In this document: positions 40,390 to 50,343 of the stretch, in pieces
Layout of the letters: each line of letters starts with the position of its first letter
How positions within the stretch are numbered: position 1 is the stretch's first letter
Assembly: GCF_002198675.1 (NCBI RefSeq)
Contig: NZ_MWLL01000178.1
Coordinates: 1 to 64,000, forward strand
Reading direction: 5' to 3'
Source of the DNA: Kineosporia sp. R_H_3
GTDB taxonomy: Bacteria > Actinomycetota > Actinomycetes > Actinomycetales > Kineosporiaceae
DNA length: 64,000 nt
Made by a program: the position numbers and the translations under genes
The notes under the pieces: generated by a model
The model's input: only the letters and a program-made list of their open reading frames with translations
What the model was told of the DNA's origin: nothing
Database searches by the model: none

Positions 40390-40542
40390 TCAGCGGCGGC
40401 GGCCCGTCGGCAGCGCCGGGACCATGGCCCCGAACGCGAGGTGCGCCGCGACGAGCGCGAGGCCGAGCGTCGTGAGGGAGAAGCCGACCGACAGGTCGAG
40501 CAGGGCGAGGACGAAGCAGACGAGCGCGGCGACGGCGAACAT
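40390..40542 (-). CDS. 50-aa hydrophobic membrane peptide
   Basis: The ATG at 40542 is preceded by AGGAGG with 7-base spacing. The peptide is MFAVAALVCFVLALLDL, then SVGFSLTTLGLALVAAHLAF, then GAMVPALPTGRRR: two closely spaced hydrophobic helices and a basic C-terminal tail. I recognise no family. The perfect ribosome site, the codon pattern (GC-rich third positions) and the dedicated terminator 10 bases downstream argue for a genuine gene. Confidence 0.68.
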   Translation of the reverse strand: MFAVAALVCFVLALLDLSVGFSLTTLGLALVAAHLAFGAMVPALPTGRRR

Positions 40543-40724
40543 CGGGAGGCCTCCTGGTCGTGGCCACCGACGTGCTGCCGGTGACTCGCCGCGGATCCTC
40601 CTCGTCCCGCCGCGCCCGACAAGTCGAGACGCCGCCCGGTGGCGGTGCGGGCCCGCACACCCGACGATCGAGGCCCGGGCGGCACCCGACCGCGGGCGCC
40701 CCCGCCGGACCGAGGGAGACAGGA

Positions 40725-41009
40725 ATGCGCGCGATCTGGAACGGCGTCGTCCTCGCCGAGACGGCGGACACCGTCGTCGTCGAGGGCAACCACTACTTCC
40801 CGCGGGAGTCGCTGCGGGCCGAGCACTTCGTCGAGAGCGACCGGCGGACGACGTGCCCGTGGAAGGGCGAGGCCGCCTACCTCAGCGTGCACGCCGGGGA
40901 CGCCGTGAACACCGACGCCGCGTGGTACTACCCGCAGCCGAAGGACGCCGCGGCGCAGATCCGGGGGCGGGTGGCGTTCTGGAAGGGCGTCGAGGTCGTC
41001 GACGGCTGA
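40725..41009 (+). CDS. DUF427 domain protein
   Basis: This is a 94-aa single DUF427 domain: RAIWNGVVLAETADTVVVEGNHYFP, CPWKGEAAYLSV and AWYYPQPKDAAAQIRGRVAFWKGVEV are all typical. The family forms a small beta barrel of unknown function and is common in actinobacteria. It follows a GGGAGACAGGA ribosome site. It stands alone between the divergent 50-aa gene and the aldolase gene. Confidence 0.92.
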   Translation: MRAIWNGVVLAETADTVVVEGNHYFPRESLRAEHFVESDRRTTCPWKGEAAYLSVHAGDAVNTDAAWYYPQPKDAAAQIRGRVAFWKGVEVVDG

Positions 41010-41128
41010 GGGCGCCCGACCGGCAGGCCTTCGTCCCCGTGCGGAACCGCCCGGCGGGACTACCGTCGGGAACGGACGGGTGACCACCACGGTCCACGCT
41101 CCGCGGGCCCGTCCGACGGAGGCCCGAC

Positions 41129-42016
41129 GTGAGCCACGACAAGCTCGAGAAGATGCGTACAGCCCACGGATTCGTCGCCGCGCTCGACCAGAGCGGCGGG
41201 AGCACCCCCAAGGCCCTGCGGCTGTACGGGCTCGACGAGACCGCCTACCGCGACGAGGCGCAGATGTTCGACCGCATCCACGAGATGCGCAGCCGGATCA
41301 TGCGCAGCCCGGCCTTCACCGGGGAGCGGATCCTCGGCGCGATCCTCTTCGAGCAGACGATGGACCGCGACGTGGACGGCAAGGGCGCCGCGGAGTACCT
41401 GTGGGAGGTCAAGGGCGTCGTCCCCTTCCTCAAGGTCGACAAGGGCCTCGCCGACGAGGCGGACGGCGTGCGCTGCATGAAGCCGATCCCCGACCTCGAC
41501 GCACTGCTCGACCGGGCGAAGAGCCACGGCGTCTTCGGCACGAAGATGCGCTCCGTCATCCAGGTCGCCGACCGCGCCGGTGTCGACGCCCTCGTCGCGC
41601 AGCAGTTCGAGCTCGCAGGGCAGATCCTCGACGCCGGCCTCGTGCCGATCGTCGAGCCCGAGGTCGACATCCACTCGCCGAGCAAGGGCGAGGCGGAGGT
41701 GCTGCTCGCGGCGGCGCTGCACCGGCACCTCGACGCCCTGCCCGAAGGCCGGGCCGTCATGCTCAAGCTCACGCTCCCCGACGTGGACGACTTCTACGCC
41801 GACCTCGTCGCGCACCCGCACGTGCTGCGGGTCGTCGCCCTCTCCGGCGGGTACACCCGGGACGACGCGAACGCCCGCCTCGCGCGTAACCACGGCGTCG
41901 TCGCCAGCTTCTCGCGCGCGCTCACCGAGGGCCTCACGGCGCAGCAGACCCAGGAGGAGTTCGACGCGATGCTCGAGGCGTCGATCGCGAGCATCTACGC
42001 GGCATCCGTCACCTGA
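41129..42016 (+). CDS. fda: Class I fructose-bisphosphate aldolase
   Basis: This 295-aa Schiff-base aldolase belongs to the bacterial class I group. The start is KLEKMRTAHGFVAALDQSGGSTPKALR. FLKVDKGL and MLKLTLPD contain the lysines of the active site, IVEPEVDIHS supplies the acidic residues, and ALSGGYTRDDANARL binds phosphate. It interconverts fructose 1,6-bisphosphate with two triose phosphates. The GTG at 41129 starts the family N-terminus. It is probably monocistronic. Confidence 0.93.
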   Translation: MSHDKLEKMRTAHGFVAALDQSGGSTPKALRLYGLDETAYRDEAQMFDRIHEMRSRIMRSPAFTGERILGAILFEQTMDRDVDGKGAAEYLWEVKGVVPFLKVDKGLADEADGVRCMKPIPDLDALLDRAKSHGVFGTKMRSVIQVADRAGVDALVAQQFELAGQILDAGLVPIVEPEVDIHSPSKGEAEVLLAAALHRHLDALPEGRAVMLKLTLPDVDDFYADLVAHPHVLRVVALSGGYTRDDANARLARNHGVVASFSRALTEGLTAQQTQEEFDAMLEASIASIYAASVT

Positions 42017-42154
42017 TCCCGGCACGGCCCGGTCCCGGCCGCCTCGGCTCCTCGAGGTCGACTCCTGGGCCGACTCCTCAAGCCTGCCGCCGCCCCGCCG
42101 ACGGGGGACGCGATCCCCGGGACCGGCGGGGCCGACCGACGCAGGGACGACGCC

Positions 42155-42703
42155 ATGGACATCCTCGACGCCGTCGCGGACACCTACCGCCGGCAGGGAC
42201 CGCTGCGGCAGCACGTCGCGGCCCGCAGCTTCCTCTCCGCCCTGCCTGCGGGCGTCGTCCAGGAGCAGCTCGGGACGTGCCTGGACGCGGGGGTGCTCGT
42301 GCCGGGCGACCAGGGCACGGTCCGGCTCTGCGACCGGCTCAAGGTCGCGGTGCTCACCCGGCCGGTGCTCGCGGCGTGGGTGCAGGAGGCCCGGACGGCT
42401 CCCGGGCCGCTCGGTGGCGCCCTCACCGAGGGCATCCGGGGCGAGCTGCGGGCCCTGGTCCGGTTCTGCCTGGGCGGCACCGACGAGGCCCAGCACCGGC
42501 GCGCCGTCGAGCTCACCGCCGTCCTCGCGACCGCGACGCTCGACGTCCAGGCGATCGACGTCGTCTCCGGGCTGCCGGGCACGACCCGCAGCCAGCTCCA
42601 GGACCTCGCGGCCGTCCCGGAGGGCAGCTGCCGGACGACGCACGAGCTGCTCGCGCGGATGCGCCGGTACGTCACCACCGAGTTCGTCGAGGTCGCGGGC
42701 TGA
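42155..42703 (+). CDS. Hypothetical protein, all-helical
   Basis: This 182-aa soluble protein begins MDILDAVADTYRRQGPLRQHVAARSFL and is mostly alpha-helical. The first 75 residues (LPAGVVQEQLGTCLDAGVLVPGDQGTVRLCDRL) could form a winged-helix-like unit, and the rest is a four-helix-like bundle. I do not recognise a family. The ATG follows a purine-rich stretch. It lies between the aldolase gene and the lipoprotein gene on the same strand, with gaps over 100 bases, so it is probably separately expressed. Confidence 0.65.
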   Translation: MDILDAVADTYRRQGPLRQHVAARSFLSALPAGVVQEQLGTCLDAGVLVPGDQGTVRLCDRLKVAVLTRPVLAAWVQEARTAPGPLGGALTEGIRGELRALVRFCLGGTDEAQHRRAVELTAVLATATLDVQAIDVVSGLPGTTRSQLQDLAAVPEGSCRTTHELLARMRRYVTTEFVEVAG

Positions 42704-42809
42704 CCGACGGGGACGCGGACCCGGCGGGACCGCCCGGCCGGACCCCGGCCGTTCGGCGGAGATCGGCCGGTCGCGCACGCTCACGTGTGCCGGCTTGCAA
42801 CACTGTCCT

Positions 42810-43361
42810 GTGAAGATCACTCGGGGGCGCTGCGGCGCCGGTGTCGTCCTGTCCGTCACGATCCTGCTCGGCCTCACCGGCTGCGGCTCGGGGTCGTCCA
42901 CGTCTGCGGGCGCGGGCGCGTCCGCCGCCGACACGTCCGCGGCAGCCACGCCGACCGCGGCGGAGAGCACGAGCGCCGCGGAGGACTCCGGCGGCGACGC
43001 GGGCGGCGACTACTGCGCCGTCGTCAAGGAGAACGTCGCCTACCTGACCGGCGGCGAGATCGGCAAGCTCGTCACGTCGGGCAAGAAGGCCGACTGGGAG
43101 AAGTACTTCGACATCACGGCGAAGGCGAACGACAAGCTCGTGGCCGCCTCCCCCGGCGAGATCCGGCCCGTCGTCGAGCAGCTCACGAAGGACTCCCAGG
43201 TGCTCCGGGGCGTCATCAAGGAGGCCGACTACGACATGGCCAAGGCCGGCGCGAGCGAGGTGCTCGCGTCGATCAACACCCCCGAGCACCTCGAGGCGGT
43301 CGACAAGTTCGCCGCGTTCACCAAGAGCGAGTGCGGTATCGACCTGCTCAAGCTGTCCTGA
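42810..43361 (+). CDS. Small lipoprotein of unknown function
   Basis: This 183-aa protein has a short Lys/Arg start, a hydrophobic core and the lipobox LTGC near residue 25. About 40 residues of Ser/Thr/Ala/Gly linker follow, then a helical domain (about 68-183) with two Cys residues (DYCAVVKENVAYL and SECGIDLL) that may form a disulfide. It should be anchored to the outer face of the membrane. The GTG at 42810 is used; no clear ribosome site precedes it, so it may be leaderless. The domain resembles no family I can name. Confidence 0.8.
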   Translation: MKITRGRCGAGVVLSVTILLGLTGCGSGSSTSAGAGASAADTSAAATPTAAESTSAAEDSGGDAGGDYCAVVKENVAYLTGGEIGKLVTSGKKADWEKYFDITAKANDKLVAASPGEIRPVVEQLTKDSQVLRGVIKEADYDMAKAGASEVLASINTPEHLEAVDKFAAFTKSECGIDLLKLS

Positions 43362-43431
43362 CGGGGCCGGCCGCCACCGACCGGCCGCCCCCGGCACCAC
43401 CTCGTCCGGCCCGGCGCCGGCGGGCCTGCCC

Positions 43432-44181
43432 TCAGGTCCGCCGGCGCTCGCGCACGAGGACGATCTGGTTCTGCCGCCGGAGCTCGAACAGCTCGGTCGC
43501 CTCGACGAGGTCGCTCAGCTTGCGGTAGCCGTAGTTGCGCGGGTCCAGGGACGCCTGGTTGCCGATCTGCTGGCCCACGGCACCGAGGTGCGCCCAGCCG
43601 TCGTCCCCGCCCGCCGCGTCGACGGCGGAGCGCAGCAGCCGGACCAGGCGGGTGTTGCTCCGCAGCTGCTTGGCGTCGGCGGGCCGCAGGACCGGCTCCA
43701 CGGAGACGTGCTCCGCCTCGGTCTCCTCCGCCACCGCCCCCGGCGCGGTGAGCCCCTCGATGTAGCTGAACTGCGAGCACGCGTTGACGAACGGGTCCGG
43801 CGTCTTCCGCTCCCCGAAGCCGTAGACCTTGAGGCCCTCGGTGAGCACGCGCATGACGAGCGGGGTGAAGTCGGCGTCGCTCGAGACGATCGCGAACGCG
43901 TCGAGGTTGCGCGCGTAGAGCAGGTCCATCGCGTCGATGACCATCGCCATGTCGGAGGCGTTCTTGCCCGCCGAGTACGCGAACTGCTGGATCGGCCGGA
44001 TCGCGTACGTGTGGAGCACGCCCTCCCAGCCCTTGAGGTGAGGGCTCTTCCAGTTGCCGTACGCGCGCCGCACGTTCGCCGTCCCGTGCCGGGCGACCTC
44101 GCTGAGGATGACGTCGATCTTGGCCGCAGGCGCGTTGTCCGCGTCGATGAGCAGCGCGATCCGACGTTCGCTCGTCTCCAT
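43432..44181 (-). CDS. NYN (LabA/DUF88-like) domain protein with OST-HTH/LOTUS C-terminus
   Basis: This is a 249-aa protein. The NYN (PIN-like RNase) domain, about 1-145, carries the expected acidic residues: LLIDADNAPAAK, the Asp pair in ASDMAMVIDAMDLL and IVSSDADFTPLV. The C-terminal ~65 residues (LLRSAVDAAGGDDGWAHLGAVGQQI, GYRKLSDLVEATELFEL) match an OST-HTH/LOTUS fold, which binds RNA. It is likely a metal-dependent RNase acting on a structured or G-rich RNA. It is monocistronic. The target is unknown. Confidence 0.88.
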   Translation of the reverse strand: METSERRIALLIDADNAPAAKIDVILSEVARHGTANVRRAYGNWKSPHLKGWEGVLHTYAIRPIQQFAYSAGKNASDMAMVIDAMDLLYARNLDAFAIVSSDADFTPLVMRVLTEGLKVYGFGERKTPDPFVNACSQFSYIEGLTAPGAVAEETEAEHVSVEPVLRPADAKQLRSNTRLVRLLRSAVDAAGGDDGWAHLGAVGQQIGNQASLDPRNYGYRKLSDLVEATELFELRRQNQIVLVRERRRT

Positions 44182-44258
44182 GGCGTACCCCCTCGCGGGT
44201 CAGGCTACGGCGGTCGGACCCTCGCACCGCACCGATCCGGCCACGACGGGCCGACCGG

Positions 44259-45344
44259 TCAGGCCACCTGCGCCCCGAGGACGTCCAGCGCGCGCAGGGT
44301 CACCCACTTCGACGGCCGGCCCTGCACCTCGACGTCGACCTCGGTCTTGCCGTTGTAGGCGTACTCGTTGACCCAGCGGCCGTCCGGCCGGCGGTGCCGG
44401 AGCAGCCAGGCGCGTGCGGCGTCCAGCCGCTCGTCGTCCCCGTGCCCGACCTCGGCGAGCGTCTCCAGGACCTGCAGGACGTCGCTGACGTAGCCGGACG
44501 GGAAGCCGAGCCGGAACCAGGACCGGCTGGGCCGGGTGTTGCCCCAGCCCATGGGGTAGTCGGCGACGGCCGGGTCGCGGGACAGCAGGAAAGCCACGGC
44601 CTCGTCGACGGCGCGCTGCACGATGGGCGACCTGCGCCCCGGCGGGATCCGCGCCAGCCCGCGCAGCTCCTTGACCGCCCCCCAGGCGCACGGCCGGCGG
44701 TCGTTCGCCCCGCACGCGAAGTGCGGCCCGCAGGTCGCGGACGCGTAGAAGCGGACGTCGCCGGAGCCGGTCACCGCGGCGGCGGCCCACTCCGCGGCCG
44801 CCATCACGCGCGGGTCGTCGCCCAGGCCCAGCCCCAGGAAGGCCCGCAGCAGGTTGCCGTTGAGGCAGTGCGCCACGGAGCTCGGCGGCGACGGCCGGTC
44901 CGCCCCCGCGCCCGACGCCCCGAACCCGCCGGACGACGTGGCGCAGCGGCCGAGCAGGTACTCGCACCCCCGCCGGACGCGCTCGTCGGCCGGGTCCGCG
45001 CCGAGCTGGTCGAGGAAGACGACCTGCCACACCGTGCCGCGGTACTTCGGCGAGTAGCCCGGGCCGGGCCGGACCCACCACCCCTGCGGGTCCTGGGCGG
45101 CGAGGATCGAGGCGATCGGGTCGCAGCGCATCGCCGCCGTCCGGGCCGCGACCACGTCGGGGTCCTCCCGGGACCGGCCGAGCAGCCGTTGCAGCGCGGC
45201 CGCCCGGACCGCCGGGTCCTGCGGCTCCAGCAGCCAGTCGACCAGGTCCGCGCGGGCGATTGCTCCGGTCACGACGACCACCCCGCAGGCATCGTCCGCC
45301 TCCGGACCGGCGCCCGGACCGGGACCTGGGGCTCCCGCGCCCAC
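44259..45344 (-). CDS. Alpha/alpha-toroid protein of the prenyltransferase/terpene-cyclase-like fold
   Basis: This protein of up to 361 aa has repeats of the type DPQGWWVRPGPGYSPKYRGTVW, GCEYLLGRC and RPDGRWVNEYAYNG, the QW-like helical pattern of squalene-cyclase and prenyltransferase toroids. Cys-rich parts (ATCGPHFACGANDRRPCAW) could hold a metal or an iron-sulfur cluster. No DDxD terpene motif is seen, so cyclase activity is unlikely. The start is uncertain: ATG 45344 gives a Gly/Pro-rich head, and GTG 45272 gives a cleaner start. It lies divergent from furA. Confidence 0.7.
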   Translation of the reverse strand: MGAGAPGPGPGAGPEADDACGVVVVTGAIARADLVDWLLEPQDPAVRAAALQRLLGRSREDPDVVAARTAAMRCDPIASILAAQDPQGWWVRPGPGYSPKYRGTVWQVVFLDQLGADPADERVRRGCEYLLGRCATSSGGFGASGAGADRPSPPSSVAHCLNGNLLRAFLGLGLGDDPRVMAAAEWAAAAVTGSGDVRFYASATCGPHFACGANDRRPCAWGAVKELRGLARIPPGRRSPIVQRAVDEAVAFLLSRDPAVADYPMGWGNTRPSRSWFRLGFPSGYVSDVLQVLETLAEVGHGDDERLDAARAWLLRHRRPDGRWVNEYAYNGKTEVDVEVQGRPSKWVTLRALDVLGAQVA

Positions 45345-45387
45345 GGGCGCGCCGGCGGCGCCCGTCGAGATGTCTCACTTCGAGACC

Positions 45388-45420
45388 AATCTTGACTCAC
45401 TCCAGATTACTGACCAGACT
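45388..45420 (+). promoter_or_regulatory. furA promoter with FurA-type operator
   Basis: TTGACT (45392-45397) and CAGACT (45415-45420) are 17 bases apart, placing the transcription start at or next to the furA GTG (45428), so the message is leaderless. AATCT (45388-45392) and AGATT (45404-45408) form an inverted repeat over the -35. The string TCTTGACT..TCCAGA matches, from memory, the conserved FurA site upstream of mycobacterial furA and Streptomyces furS. Autorepression relieved by peroxide is expected. Confidence 0.75.
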
Positions 45421-45427
45421 CGGGCGC

Positions 45428-45859
45428 GTGCACCCCGCCTTCGACGCCGAGCCCTTGCTCCGGGGGGCCGCTCTGCGCGTCACCCGGCCCCGGGTCGCGG
45501 TGCTGACCGCGGTGCACCAGCACCCGCACGCCGACACCGACTCGATCATCCGCGCCGTCCGGGCGGACCTGGCCGACGTGTCCACCCAGGCGGTGTACGA
45601 CGTGCTGCGAGCCCTGACCACGGCGGGCCTCGTGCGGCGCATCGAACCGGCGGGTTCCGCCGCGCGCTACGAGGCCCGGGTCGGGGACAACCACCACCAC
45701 GTCGTGTGCCGGTCGTGCGGCGACATCGCCGACGTCGACTGCGCCGTGGGCTACACCCCGTGCCTCACCGCCTCGCACGACCACGGCTTCTCGATCGACG
45801 AGGCCGAGGTCGTCTACTGGGGCCTGTGCCCCGACTGCTCCACGGCTCGTAGCTCCTGA
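45428..45859 (+). CDS. furA: FurA-type peroxide-responsive repressor
   Basis: This is a 143-aa Fur-family protein. The winged helix (1-80) shows RVTRPRVAVLTAVHQHPHADTDSI. The metal/dimer half has DNHHHVVCRSCGDIADVDC and GLCPDCSTA, giving two CxxC pairs for structural zinc and a His-rich sensing site. In actinobacteria this protein represses itself and the adjacent katG, and oxidation releases it. The gene precedes katG by 41 bases. GTG 45428 is chosen because it coincides with the predicted transcription start; the upstream frame covers the operator. Confidence 0.94.
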   Translation: MHPAFDAEPLLRGAALRVTRPRVAVLTAVHQHPHADTDSIIRAVRADLADVSTQAVYDVLRALTTAGLVRRIEPAGSAARYEARVGDNHHHVVCRSCGDIADVDCAVGYTPCLTASHDHGFSIDEAEVVYWGLCPDCSTARSS

Positions 45860-45885
45860 CAACTCCCCCACCGAACCGTTGGTAG

Positions 45886-48105
<2,220 letters not shown>

Positions 48106-48137
48106 CGTCACCTCACATCGGGACGACCGGCAGCACC

Positions 48138-48175
48138 CGGGGCCCCGGGCGGCGTACGCGCCGTCCGGGGCCCCG
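48138..48175 (+). terminator. katG terminator hairpin
   Basis: The arms 48138-48148 and 48165-48175 are perfect 11-bp reverse complements, and GGCG/CGCC (48151-48154 with 48159-48162) extends the stem toward a TACG loop. It starts 33 bases after the katG stop. Confidence 0.7.
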
Positions 48176-48261
48176 TCGGTTGCCGCCGACGAGCGACCAT
48201 CGCCCCGGTCCGCCGCCGTCCGCGCGACGTAGTCTCACGCGCGGAGGGGGAGGCGATCACC

Positions 48262-49722
48262 ATGCCTCGGTCGGTGCTGACCATGTCGTCGCGCGCCGCG
48301 CGATCCGGGCTCGTCGCAGTCGTCACGGGGGTGGTCCTCGCCGCGGGCCTGGCCGCACCGGCCGCGGCCGCCGTCCCGACCGCGCCCACCGGGGTGTGGG
48401 GCATCGGGTACGAGGGTGCCGTCCGGCTGACCTGGGTCGGCCCGGACGACGACGGCGGTGCCGCGATCACGTCCTACCTCGTCACGGACGACCTCGGCGG
48501 CTCGTGGACGCTCGACCCGGAGACGATCTACCCGACCGTCATCGAGGGCCTCCCGAACGGCGTCGCCCGGCGCTTCACCGTGACGGCGGTCAACGCCGAC
48601 GGAGCGGGGCCCGCCTCCGCGCCGTCGGCACCGATCACCCCGCACGCGCCGTACGCGGGTCCCGCCTGGACCGCGACCGGCTCGCTGCCGTCGGCCCGTG
48701 AGCACGCCGGTGCCGTCCTGCTCGGGACCGGCCAGGTGCTCGTCGTCGGCGGCGTCCGCCTCGACCCGACGACCTGGACCTCGCACCCGCTGGCCACGGC
48801 ACTGCTCTACGACCCGGCGACCGGCCGCTGGACGCGCACCGGCTCGCTGCCGGCGGCCAGGGCGCAGTTCGGCCTCGTCACGCTCGCCGACGGACGGGTG
48901 CAGCTCAGCGGCGGTATCGACGCATCGGGGACGCCGACGGCCACGACCTACCTCTACGACCCGGCGACCGGCGCCTGGAGCACCGGCACCCCGATGACGC
49001 TGCCCCGGGCCCACCACTCGGCGACCGTGCTGCCGAACCGGCAGGTGCTCGTCGCCGGCGGCGAGACCACCGGCCCCGCGGTGACCGCCACGGCGGAGAC
49101 GTACGCCCCCGCGACCGGGATCTGGCGCGCGACCCGGCCGATGCCGACGCCCCGGCACCGGCACAGCGCCGTCGCGCTGCCGGCGGGCAGCGCCGGTCAG
49201 GTGATCCTCGTGGGCGGCAACGACGGGACCGACGGGCTGCGGCCCACGGCCCTCTACGAGCAGGCGACCCGGAGCTGGGTGGTCGGGCCGTCCCTGCAGC
49301 GGCAGCGCACGACCGAGGACGTCGGCGACCCGACCGTGACGGCTCTGGCCGACGGCCGGGTCCTGGTCGCCGGTGGCTACCACGGCGGCGTGCTGCGGTC
49401 GGCGGAGGTCTACACGCCGTCGACGAACACGTTCGCCCTCACCCGGCCGCTGCGGTTCGCGCTCGAGGGCGACCACACCGCGACGCTGCTGACCGACGGG
49501 CGGGTGCTCGTCGTCGGCGGCATCGACGACTGGGGCGGGCTGCGGACGACGCAGATCTGGTCGCCGGTGACCGGCCGGTGGACCCGGGGCAACGACCTGC
49601 CGAGCGACCGGGCGTCGCACGTGGCGGTCCGGACCGGGAGCGGTGCGGTGCTCGTGGCCGGAGGCATGCGGTGGACCCCGGCCTACGGGTCGGTGCGGAC
49701 GGCGCTGCTCTACCAGCCGTGA
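48262..49722 (+). CDS. Secreted FN3-Kelch repeat protein
   Basis: This 486-aa protein has a signal peptide with probable cleavage after AAA near residue 37. A fibronectin type III domain (about 40-127) starts PTAPTGVWGIGYEGAVRLTW. About six Kelch blades follow (about 133-485), each with a VLVVGG or VLVAGG strand and a later Tyr-x-Pro-x-T-x-x-W pattern such as LYDPATGRWTRTG. The blades should close into a beta-propeller. Kelch propellers bind ligands or oxidise sugars, but no Cys-Tyr galactose-oxidase site is evident. It is probably extracellular and involved in surface binding. The ATG at 48262 gives the signal peptide; the ATG seven codons on is possible. Confidence 0.88.
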   Translation: MPRSVLTMSSRAARSGLVAVVTGVVLAAGLAAPAAAAVPTAPTGVWGIGYEGAVRLTWVGPDDDGGAAITSYLVTDDLGGSWTLDPETIYPTVIEGLPNGVARRFTVTAVNADGAGPASAPSAPITPHAPYAGPAWTATGSLPSAREHAGAVLLGTGQVLVVGGVRLDPTTWTSHPLATALLYDPATGRWTRTGSLPAARAQFGLVTLADGRVQLSGGIDASGTPTATTYLYDPATGAWSTGTPMTLPRAHHSATVLPNRQVLVAGGETTGPAVTATAETYAPATGIWRATRPMPTPRHRHSAVALPAGSAGQVILVGGNDGTDGLRPTALYEQATRSWVVGPSLQRQRTTEDVGDPTVTALADGRVLVAGGYHGGVLRSAEVYTPSTNTFALTRPLRFALEGDHTATLLTDGRVLVVGGIDDWGGLRTTQIWSPVTGRWTRGNDLPSDRASHVAVRTGSGAVLVAGGMRWTPAYGSVRTALLYQP

Positions 49723-49730
49723 GGAAGCGA

Positions 49731-49763
49731 GGGCCCCGGACGACGTGCACGCGTCCGGGGCCC
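49731..49763. terminator. Hairpin between convergent Kelch and DDN-like genes
   Basis: GGGCCCCGGACG (49731-49742) pairs perfectly with CGTCCGGGGCCC (49752-49763) around a 9-base loop. It lies 8 bases after the Kelch stop and 16 bases from the stop of the gene on the other strand, so it should act in both directions. Confidence 0.72.
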
Positions 49764-49779
49764 CGCGCCGTCCTCGGCG

Positions 49780-50196
49780 TCAGCGCTCCGGCGTCAGGGC
49801 GACGACGGGGATCACCCGGTCGGTCTTCGTCTGGTACTCGGCGAAGCCCGGCGACCAGGCGACGATCCGGTCCCAGGCCGCGGCGCGGTCCTCGCCCTCG
49901 AGCACCTCGGCCGCGGCCGCGTACTGCGCGAGCGCGTCGCCCTCCCAGCGGCGCACGTGCACCGTCGGGTTCGCGACGAGGTTGTGGAACCACGCGGGAT
50001 GGGTGTCCGCACCGGCCTTGCTGGCGACGACGAGCAGCCGGTCACCGTCGGGCAGGCAGGCGACCGGCGAGGTACGCCGCTGCCCGGTCCTCGCCCCGGT
50101 CGTGTCGAGCAGCACGAGGTTGTCGCGGTCGAACGTGTCCACGATCCGCGCGCGTCCCTCCAGGAACTGCTCGATGACGGCGTCGTTCCAGCCCAT
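49780..50196 (-). CDS. Deazaflavin (F420)-dependent nitroreductase/quinone reductase family (DDN-like)
   Basis: This is a 138-aa protein of the DUF385/DDN split-barrel family. VLLDTTGARTGQRRTSPVACLPDGD and VVASKAGADTHPAWFHNLVANPTVHV are the typical F420-pocket strings. Members use reduced F420 to reduce quinones or nitro compounds and may protect against oxidative stress, which fits a place near furA-katG. The ATG at 50196 follows GGAGG. F420 synthesis genes are not in the window. Confidence 0.9.
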   Translation of the reverse strand: MGWNDAVIEQFLEGRARIVDTFDRDNLVLLDTTGARTGQRRTSPVACLPDGDRLLVVASKAGADTHPAWFHNLVANPTVHVRRWEGDALAQYAAAAEVLEGEDRAAAWDRIVAWSPGFAEYQTKTDRVIPVVALTPER

Positions 50197-50343
50197 GCGT
50201 ACCTCCGGTGTCGGGGCTCCCCGGCGGAGCCGCACCCGACCCAACACCAGGCCGCCGCGTGGGCTTCCGAGGCACGCCGGGGCGCACCGCTTTGGTTCGC
50301 GGGCCGGGCGGCCGACGTAACCGACGTGGGTCCCGAGGCAGCA

